From an uncultured Lachnospiraceae bacterium (GTDB taxonomy: Bacteria; Bacillota; Clostridia; Lachnospirales; Lachnospiraceae), in contig CAJURU010000033.1 in the NCBI GenBank assembly GCA_910588845.1, positions 1-31,110 of the forward strand: a stretch of DNA of 31,110 nucleotides, read 5' to 3'. A model generated the notes under the pieces. It was not told where the DNA came from and searched no databases. It was given only the letters and a program-made list of their open reading frames with translations. Of the stretch, positions 24,422-31,110 are shown in pieces; the first letter of the stretch is position 1, and every line of letters begins with the position of its first letter. The translations under genes were made by a program, and so were the position numbers.

Positions 24422-27400
24422 ATGGGAAGAGCAAAAATTGGAGCAGTAATATCCCTGGATGGGGAAAAAGAATATAAACAGGCAGTAAAAAGCGTGGAGC
24501 AGGAAACCAAAAACCTCAGAGCTGAGAGCCAAATGTTAAAAGAACAGTTCAGAGGGCAGGAAAGCAGCATGGAAGCTCTAAGAGCCAGGCACGATCTATT
24601 GCGCCGTACGCTGGATGTGCACCAGAAAAAGGTGGATGAGGTATCAAATGGCTTGAATCATGCCAGGGAAGTGTATGGAAAAGCCGGGGAAAAGCTGGGG
24701 GAATTGGAGGATATTTATAAGCAGGCGCGGGAACGCATGGAGGAAATGGAAGGAAGCGCAGATACTACTTCTGAGGCATTGGAAGAGCAGCGCAAAGAGG
24801 TAGAACGTCTGGCGGGAAACCTGGAAAAAAGCCGGGATAAATACCGGCTGGCAGGGGAAAGGGTAACAAATTGGGAAACCCAGCTAAATCAGGCGCGGAC
24901 GGCCTTGTACCGCACTAATAATGAATTGCGGGAGAACGAGGATGCACTGGAAGCGGCAGGTGAGGGTGCAAGGGCGTGCGCGGATGGGATGGAGGAACTT
25001 GCCCAGGAAGCGGACGGGGCGGCAGACAGCGCAAGCGAAATAGGGAACGTGTTCGCGGGCAGCCTGGCAGCTTCAGCCGTGGAGGCGGTGACTGAGAAAG
25101 TCGCAGAGCTTGCCCAGGCAGCAGCCGAAACTACAAAAGAAATGGAAGCGGCGCAGCAGCAGGTAGTGGCAAGCACTGGCGCAGCGGCCGCAGAGGCAGG
25201 GAAATACGGGGAAATCATGAAGGAACTCTATAGGAATAATTATGGGGAGAATTTTGAAGACCTTGGGGAAGCAATCGGCATCATTAAAAGAAACCTGGGA
25301 GATTTATCTTCTGAACAGCTGAAAAATGTAGCGGAGGACGCCATAACGCTGCGCGATACCTTTGGCATGGATTACCAGGAGCAGATAAGGGCGGTAAAAA
25401 TGCTCATGGATTCATTCGGCATATCCTCCAAGGAGGCGTACAGCCTTATAGCCCAGGGGGCGCAGGGGGGATTAAATAAGAATGAGGATTTATTAGATAC
25501 CATCAACGAATATTCCGTACATTACAAGAATATGGGCGTCAGCGCAGAGGGCTTCTTTAATTCCCTGGCTAACGGAACGTCAGCAGGAACATTTTCTGTA
25601 GATAAATTAGGGGATGCCTACAAAGAATTTGGAATCCGGGTAAAAGATACGGCACAGAGCACCACGGAAGGGTTTGAGCTGCTGGGGCTGGACGCGGAAA
25701 ATATGAGGGAAAAGTTTGCAGCAGGGGGCGCGGCAGCCCAGGCGGCAACAGAAGAGACGTTACAGGCATTATTTGCAATGGACGACCAGGTAGCGCAGAA
25801 CCAAGCGGGCGTCGACCTTTTCGGGACAATGTGGGAAGACCTTGGCATTGACGGGGTAAAGGCTCTGACAGATGTAAATGGGCAAATGTCAGCAACTAAA
25901 AATTCTATGGAATCCATAAAGGAAGTAAAATATGCTGATATTGGCAGTGAGATTGCAGGAATTGCACGCGAAATAGAGTTGAAACTGATGGAGCCGCTGG
26001 AAAAGAATTGGCTTCCCGGAATCCGGGATGGGCTTGGATTTGTAGCAGATAATATAGAGATTATAAGCGTCGGCATGGTAGGGCTTGCGGGTGCGGCAAC
26101 AATCTGGAAACTTTCGCAGACAGCAGCGGGAGCAGAAGTAATAAAGGTATTAAAAATGCTGATATTCACAAGGGCTGCCGACACAAGTGCGACCGTGGCG
26201 CAGACGGCAGCACAGGGAGCGCATACAATCGCCACAAAGGTAGCCACCATGGCGCAGACAGCATTTAATACGGTGATGGCTATGAACCCGATCGCGCAAG
26301 TGCTTCTAGCCCTTGCAGGTGCGGCTGTGGCATATAAGGCATTCAGCAAGGCCGTGGAAAAGGCTACGGAGGAAATGATAAATGCAGACGAACCATTAAG
26401 GAAAAGCCGGGAAAGCGTAGAAGAGCTGGGGGATGAAGTGGACGAACTAAAAAATTCCACAGAGGAGGCTAAAAAAGCCAGGGAAAGCAGCATTGAGGGA
26501 ATTGAGGCTGAATACAACGCCTATGATGAACTGGCGGGAAAATTAATAAACCTGGCGGAAAAAGAAAGCCTTACAAATGGTGAAAAGCAGTTGATGAAAA
26601 CATACATAGACCAGCTGAATGAAGCCATGCCGGAATTGAACTTGTCCATTGATGAAAACACTGGGAAATTGAATAAGAATGGGGAGAGCATTAAGGAAAT
26701 CATAGAAGCCAATAAGGAAAGGTTGATCGTGGAAGCCCAGCAAAGCATGCTGGGAGAAATCCTCCAAGAACAGATGCGCGCGGAAATTGCCGTGGCGAAA
26801 GCACAGAATGAGAGGGATTCTGTGGTAAAAAAATTAAAAGCATCCGAAGAACTGCTTGTGTCTACGGAACAAAAATGCCAGAAAGAAATAATGAATTACG
26901 GCACAGTTTCGGAGGGGACGGCACAGCAGCAAGAGGAACTCAGGGTGAGAGTGATGGAATACCGCGATCAGCTGGAAGCCTTGGACAGCCAAATATCAGA
27001 TGCGCAGCACACATCGGAAGAAGCGAAAAACGAATATGATGAAGTGGCGGATGCAGTGGCAAATGTGGCTGAACAGAATGGGATTATGGGCGAAAGTGCG
27101 GAGGAAAATTCCGGGGCTTCGGCCATGGCGGCACGGGAAGCGGCAGAGGCATACAAAGAAATGGAAGATGGAATCCGCAGCAGCCTGGAAGGGGTTGCAA
27201 GCATTTTTGATGAATTCAACGCCGGCCAGGAGATAAGCACAGAGGAAATGCTGGAAAATCTGGAATCGCAGGAGCAAGGGATGGAGCAATGGAGGGATAA
27301 CCTGAAAATCCTCGCCGGGGCGGCAGGCGAGGGAATGACGGACGAATTCTTCCAGTACTTGGTGCAAATGGGGCCGCAGGGGGCCAATGCAGTGGCAGAG

Positions 27401-29548
27401 CTATCGGAGGCTTTTCAGAATGGCGAACCGGAATTTAGGGAAATCTGCGATAAATACAAGAATGTACTCATGATGCAGGATAGTACGGCGGGCGAAATCA
27501 CTGACAGCTATTATGATACCGGGCTCAATGCGGCAAAAGGAATGGCAAAAGGAATCCAGGACGGGACGAAAGAAGTGACCGACAGCGCTGGGAAGATGGC
27601 AAATCTTACACTGGAAATAACGAAAAAAACGCTGAAAATAAATTCCCCTTCAAAAGTGATGAGATTAGAAGTGGGGCAGATGATCCCAAAAGGAGTCTCC
27701 ATTGGAATTAAAGATGGGACAAGGGAAGTAGAAAAGAGCGCAGAGGAAATGGCAAAAGCCGCGCATAAAAAAGCCAAGACTATATTACAGAAGTCCATGG
27801 AGAAAAAAGGGAATTTCGGCATATCTGGAAAGAACAAGGAAGGGGCGGCGAAGTCGAATGCAGCTTATTCTAAGGAAGTCCTGGAAGCCGGGACAAAATG
27901 GTTCAGCGAATACAAAAAGCAGCATGACACCACTTTGAAAAGCGAAGTTGTATTCTGGGAAAACATCAGGAAGCAGCTAAAAAAAGGCACGGCAGCTTAC
28001 AGGGAAGCTACAAAGAGCCTTAGGGATGCAAAAAAGAAATACCAGGAGGATAAGCAGGATAAGAAAGAAGCAAAAACAGCAGCAAAAAAAACAGCGTCAC
28101 AAGAGAAACTCTCTGCATCCGGGCAAGTGCTGGAACAGTATAAGGTGTACTACAAAGTATCGGCAAAAGCAGAGGCAGACTATTGGAATATTGTGCGCAA
28201 GCAATTTAAGAAAGGCACAAATGAGAGGATAGAAGCAGATCAGAAGTATTATGAGGCCAAACAAAATTTAAATGAACAGCTAAAAACCTTAAATGAGGAG
28301 TATGTGCAGAATTCAAAGGATGTACAGGCGAAACTTAAGGAAGATATAAAAATCCTGACGGATGCATATAAGGACGCAGTGAAGGAAAGGGCAGACACGA
28401 TTTATTCCAGCTTCGGGCTGTTTGACCAGTTCCAAAGTGAGAGCGAGAGCGGTGCAGCCCTGCTCCATAATTTAAAAACACAGGTTGCCGGGATTGCAGA
28501 TTGGGAGTTACAGTTGGAAAAACTGGCGGGGCGCGGGCTTCCCACAGAGTTACTTGATGAATTAAAAGAAATGGGGCCGCAGGCGTCAGCAGCCCTCCAT
28601 TCCCTGAATACGCTCACGGACGAACAGCTCAAAGAATACGCCGCATTGTGGCAGCAGAAAAAAGATTTATCACAGTCACAGGCGGTAAAAGATATGGAGC
28701 CGATGCGTAAACAGACGGAAAAGGAAATTGAACAACTCAAAGAAACAGCGCAAAAAAGCCTTGATAAATTGAAAGAAACCTATGAAAAAGCAATAGCAGG
28801 GCTGAATAAAGGCATAACAAATTCTTTAAAAAAGATAGCAAATTCCACTAAAAAAACCGGGGAGGACGCGACTGCAAAACTTGTTTCCGGGATAAAAAGC
28901 GGCGTGGGAAAGAAGAGCAATAAGGTAAAGCTGAAAGAAGCGCGCGACACAATCAGCAAAGATTTAGGGAAACTCCCGGCAGCCGGGAAGGAAATTGGGA
29001 AAAATACCTTGGAAGGCATTCTTGCCGGATTGGAAGATAAAAAAGCTATGCAGAAGTCTGCCAAACGATTCATTGAAGAGCTAAAAAAAGAAATGCAGAA
29101 AGCGGCGGAAATCCACAGCCCATCAAGGTTATTCAAAAGAGAAATAGGCCTTCAACTCCCGGCGGGGGTCGGGGAAGGGATTGAGGAAGGGGCTAAAACT
29201 GCAAAGAAAAAAGGCCGGGATATGGTAAAGGCTCTGCTAGATGCTTGCAGGGAGCAGAGGAGAGTCCAGGAAATAAGCATATTAGAAAATAGGCAATACA
29301 TGAATGCGCTAGGGAATGTACAGGCAGTAAACAATCTGACAAGTACGCCAGTGCAGCAGTATACAAACGTAAAGGTAGATAATGGAAACGCGGCTATGGT
29401 GATGGGCGAAATTTTGGCAATGATGCAGAAGTACATCCCACAAATGGCGGAAAAGCAGATAGTAATGGACACGGGGAAAGCCGTGGGGGCGTTGAGCGGA
29501 AGCATGAGCGCAGAATTTGCCATGATGGGAAGGAGGTTAAAACGGTGA
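24422..29548 (+). CDS. Tape measure protein
   Basis: A 1708-aa protein that sets tail length and is ejected with DNA. Residues 10-190 are coiled coil (long Glu/Lys/Gln helices). Then comes a minor-tail region with TSAGTFSVDKLGDAYKEFGI typical of TMP cores. Hydrophobic segments lie near 540-560 and 620-640, then more coiled coil. Two K/E-I-x-SPS motifs occur (near 1073, INSPSKVMRLEVGQ, and 1562, IHSPSRLFKREIGL), each preceding a GxxxGI-x-x-G repeat. This suggests an internal duplication. The ATG follows AAAGGAGCC. At about 3 residues per 0.45 nm the tail would be roughly 250 nm long. Confidence 0.95.
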   Translation: MGRAKIGAVISLDGEKEYKQAVKSVEQETKNLRAESQMLKEQFRGQESSMEALRARHDLLRRTLDVHQKKVDEVSNGLNHAREVYGKAGEKLGELEDIYKQARERMEEMEGSADTTSEALEEQRKEVERLAGNLEKSRDKYRLAGERVTNWETQLNQARTALYRTNNELRENEDALEAAGEGARACADGMEELAQEADGAADSASEIGNVFAGSLAASAVEAVTEKVAELAQAAAETTKEMEAAQQQVVASTGAAAAEAGKYGEIMKELYRNNYGENFEDLGEAIGIIKRNLGDLSSEQLKNVAEDAITLRDTFGMDYQEQIRAVKMLMDSFGISSKEAYSLIAQGAQGGLNKNEDLLDTINEYSVHYKNMGVSAEGFFNSLANGTSAGTFSVDKLGDAYKEFGIRVKDTAQSTTEGFELLGLDAENMREKFAAGGAAAQAATEETLQALFAMDDQVAQNQAGVDLFGTMWEDLGIDGVKALTDVNGQMSATKNSMESIKEVKYADIGSEIAGIAREIELKLMEPLEKNWLPGIRDGLGFVADNIEIISVGMVGLAGAATIWKLSQTAAGAEVIKVLKMLIFTRAADTSATVAQTAAQGAHTIATKVATMAQTAFNTVMAMNPIAQVLLALAGAAVAYKAFSKAVEKATEEMINADEPLRKSRESVEELGDEVDELKNSTEEAKKARESSIEGIEAEYNAYDELAGKLINLAEKESLTNGEKQLMKTYIDQLNEAMPELNLSIDENTGKLNKNGESIKEIIEANKERLIVEAQQSMLGEILQEQMRAEIAVAKAQNERDSVVKKLKASEELLVSTEQKCQKEIMNYGTVSEGTAQQQEELRVRVMEYRDQLEALDSQISDAQHTSEEAKNEYDEVADAVANVAEQNGIMGESAEENSGASAMAAREAAEAYKEMEDGIRSSLEGVASIFDEFNAGQEISTEEMLENLESQEQGMEQWRDNLKILAGAAGEGMTDEFFQYLVQMGPQGANAVAELSEAFQNGEPEFREICDKYKNVLMMQDSTAGEITDSYYDTGLNAAKGMAKGIQDGTKEVTDSAGKMANLTLEITKKTLKINSPSKVMRLEVGQMIPKGVSIGIKDGTREVEKSAEEMAKAAHKKAKTILQKSMEKKGNFGISGKNKEGAAKSNAAYSKEVLEAGTKWFSEYKKQHDTTLKSEVVFWENIRKQLKKGTAAYREATKSLRDAKKKYQEDKQDKKEAKTAAKKTASQEKLSASGQVLEQYKVYYKVSAKAEADYWNIVRKQFKKGTNERIEADQKYYEAKQNLNEQLKTLNEEYVQNSKDVQAKLKEDIKILTDAYKDAVKERADTIYSSFGLFDQFQSESESGAALLHNLKTQVAGIADWELQLEKLAGRGLPTELLDELKEMGPQASAALHSLNTLTDEQLKEYAALWQQKKDLSQSQAVKDMEPMRKQTEKEIEQLKETAQKSLDKLKETYEKAIAGLNKGITNSLKKIANSTKKTGEDATAKLVSGIKSGVGKKSNKVKLKEARDTISKDLGKLPAAGKEIGKNTLEGILAGLEDKKAMQKSAKRFIEELKKEMQKAAEIHSPSRLFKREIGLQLPAGVGEGIEEGAKTAKKKGRDMVKALLDACREQRRVQEISILENRQYMNALGNVQAVNNLTSTPVQQYTNVKVDNGNAAMVMGEILAMMQKYIPQMAEKQIVMDTGKAVGALSGSMSAEFAMMGRRLKR

Positions 29549-30261
29549 AAATCAATGGAATAGATATAAGCGAATATGGCGCGCGCCAGTGGAATGTAAC
29601 ACCGGCATTCTCTTCCATATCCAATAAGAGTCAGTGGATAGAAGGGGCAGCAGTCCCACTTCTGCTGGAATCGGGAATCAGCATGAAAAAGATAAAAGTT
29701 TCCGTGATGTTGGAAGGGGAGGGCAGGGATATTATATGGGGCAATACAAGGAAACTGATTGCGGCATTGCTTTCACCGGCAGAAATACAGTTAGAAGGAT
29801 TTCCGAATTTATACCATATGGCATTGAATAATGTTTCATCCGCCGAACTTTCCCTACAGAAATTCCACAAAGCAACGCTTGAACTCGTAGGATATGAGCA
29901 CGGTGAGGAAATTTCAGTGTCAGGGATGGGGAGCAGATTCTATATTAATAATCCGGGAGATGCGGAAACACCAGCGGTAATGGAAATCACCCCATTTATA
30001 GGAAAAACATCCATAACAATTAAAGGATTAGTCCGCGATCGGTACACACAAGAAGAAAAGCCGATTACTGTGAAACGGATTTCCCAAAGAAAAAAAATAG
30101 TGCTGGATGGCGAGAAAGGCCTTTTTACGGAAGATGGCATCAATAAGATGGGGGATATTGATATATGGGGATTACCCATACTACTGCCGGGAACAAATCT
30201 AATAGAAATGGACCAGGCAGACCAGGAAATGAAACTGCGGTTCAAGCCAAGATATATATAG
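29545..30261 (+). CDS. Distal tail protein (Dit)
   Basis: A 238-aa protein with the siphophage Dit pattern: MKINGIDISEYGARQWNVTP, ISMKKIKVSVMLEGEGRDII, RKLIAALLSPAEIQLEGFPN and a C-terminal galectin-like domain ending LPGTNLIEMDQADQEMKLRF. Hexamers of Dit form the hub at the tail tip. It starts at GTG 29545 in a GTGA overlap with the tape measure gene. Confidence 0.92.
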   Translation: MKINGIDISEYGARQWNVTPAFSSISNKSQWIEGAAVPLLLESGISMKKIKVSVMLEGEGRDIIWGNTRKLIAALLSPAEIQLEGFPNLYHMALNNVSSAELSLQKFHKATLELVGYEHGEEISVSGMGSRFYINNPGDAETPAVMEITPFIGKTSITIKGLVRDRYTQEEKPITVKRISQRKKIVLDGEKGLFTEDGINKMGDIDIWGLPILLPGTNLIEMDQADQEMKLRFKPRYI

Positions 30262-30272
30262 GAGGGCGGTAG

Positions 30273-31061
30273 ATGCTGCTAAAAATATACAACACGGAAC
30301 ATGAATCAATGGGAGTGGTACAGGCTGAAAAAGATGCCCGCATAGAAAGCGAACTGTACACAGGGGAAAAGAAACTGTATTTCGCCATACATCAAACCAG
30401 GGGGAATATACCGCACGAATATTATGTACAGACGGACAAAGATGAATTTGTGGTAAAAGAAAATTCCCAAAGTTCAGAGGGGTGGAGGGACATCACCGCA
30501 GTATTAAACACAGAAGCCATTGAAGGGAGGATATGGAAGGACTTTACGGCTGAGAACTGCACTGCGAAAGAAATGGCGGACTACGCGCTGACAGATACCG
30601 GGTGGACATGCATATCTAATATACCGGAAAGCAGGATTAGGAGCGTGAGCCTGAAAAAAGTTACAGCCTATGCCGTGGTACAAAAAATCATGGAAGCATT
30701 CACCTGTGAAATCAAGTTCGACACCTTAAACAAAGTGGTATATCTCATGGATAAGATAGGGGCAGATAGGGGCTCTTACTTTATAAAAGGAATAAATTTG
30801 TCAGAATTGAAAGATAGCGGTGATTCTTATGATTACGCCACAAGGATCATCCCGATCGGCGCAAACGGTATTGGTATTGAGGAGGCAAACCATGGGGTGC
30901 CATACCTGGAAAATCACCAGTATTCATCAAAGGTAAAAACGGTGATATGGGAAGATAGCAATTACAAAGATGCCCATGCACTAAAAGAAGATGCGGAAAA
31001 AAAATTGGAAGAAATTTCAAAGCCCAGAAGGACTGTGCAGGCGAAAATTATAGATATGTAA
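30273..31061 (+). pseudogene. Tail-associated protein (Tal/endopeptidase-tail type), truncated
   Basis: The 262 codons show a gp27-like baseplate hub: LLKIYNTEHESMGVVQAEKD, then WKDFTAENCTAKEMADYALT, KVTAYAVVQKIMEAFTCEIK and YDYATRIIPIGANGIGIEEA, ending SKPRRTVQAKIIDM-stop. Family members continue well past this point with the rest of the hub and often a peptidase, so the gene is cut. Native sequence stops at 31057, where an IS66-like terminus (GTAAGCG) starts, supplying the last base of the Met codon and the stop. The ATG follows GGAGGGCGGTAG. The phage tail tip would be defective unless the rest is supplied. Confidence 0.75.
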
Positions 31062-31110
31062 GCGCCAAATATTAATGCGGTCAGATATAAAATTACCCCA
31101 GCCCTTTGTG
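31058..31110. mobile_element. Candidate IS66-family element end
   Basis: The tail-associated reading frame stops exactly where the sequence becomes GTAAGCGCCAAAT. IS66-family elements begin GTAAGCG and duplicate 8 bp of target. ATAGATAT (31050-31057) would be that duplication. Only 53 bases are visible, with no transposase. Confidence 0.55.

Noticed and set aside
25618..26517. 299-codon leftward open frame inside the tape measure gene
   Set aside because: Low-complexity Ala/Ser-rich antisense shadow of coiled-coil codons, with no ribosome site.
1..31110. tRNA, rRNA, integrase, lysis genes
   Set aside because: I looked for these and saw no supporting sequence; they must lie outside or be lost.

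Overview
The window is most of a temperate siphophage (prophage) genome from a low-to-mid GC Gram-positive host. Strong Shine-Dalgarno sites, consensus sigma-A promoters, and the Rha, DUF2513, DUF4406, HicAB and HK97-type proteins point to a gut Clostridia host, most likely Lachnospiraceae. That host call is inference from protein style, not a database result. No integrase, lysis gene, tail fibre or tRNA is visible, so the element is incomplete here. Both ends look like insertion-sequence borders. At the left, a DEDDh exonuclease gene stops after 37 native codons. At the right, a tail-associated gene stops where a GTAAGCG terminus of IS66 type begins.

Layout. Bases 1-1037 hold a leftward pair (190-aa protein plus the broken exonuclease) facing a rightward small XRE regulator across a large dyad; this may be host or accessory DNA. 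Bases 1122-1786 hold a 33-aa gene, the leftward cI-like repressor and its operator/promoter region. Bases 1812-4466 are the oddest layout: five successive convergent gene pairs overlapping at their 3' ends, with the later pairs separated by four copies of one intergenic module. Each module carries a leftward promoter and a small hairpin. The last pair consists of two XRE genes, and the leftward one faces a second operator-controlled rightward promoter at 4488-4516.

Bases 4564-13969 are a long rightward early operon with many ATGA-type overlaps. It includes a HUH rolling-circle Rep, an RNase H-like protein, a DUF4406 protein, an HNH protein, a D12 adenine methylase, an ASCH-like protein, a hexapeptide-repeat beta-helix protein, several small Cys-rich proteins and a sigma-region-4-like late regulator.

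Bases 13991-15070 are leftward: an Arc-like ribbon-helix-helix gene followed by a Rha-type antirepressor. Between them, on the opposite strand, lies a consensus promoter plus intrinsic terminator with no ORF (about 77 nt). This is the gene order of the phage P22 immI arc-sar-ant module, and it is the most interesting part of the window. A rightward HicAB toxin-antitoxin operon (15222-15817) follows.

Bases 15881-31057 are the late operon in classic HK97-like order: HNH, small and large terminase, portal, ClpP-type protease, capsid, connectors, tail terminator, tail tube, tail chaperone with a likely -1 frameshift, tape measure, Dit and a truncated tail-associated (Tal) protein. The late regulator at 13475-13969 probably drives it through helically phased repeats at 15881-15911.
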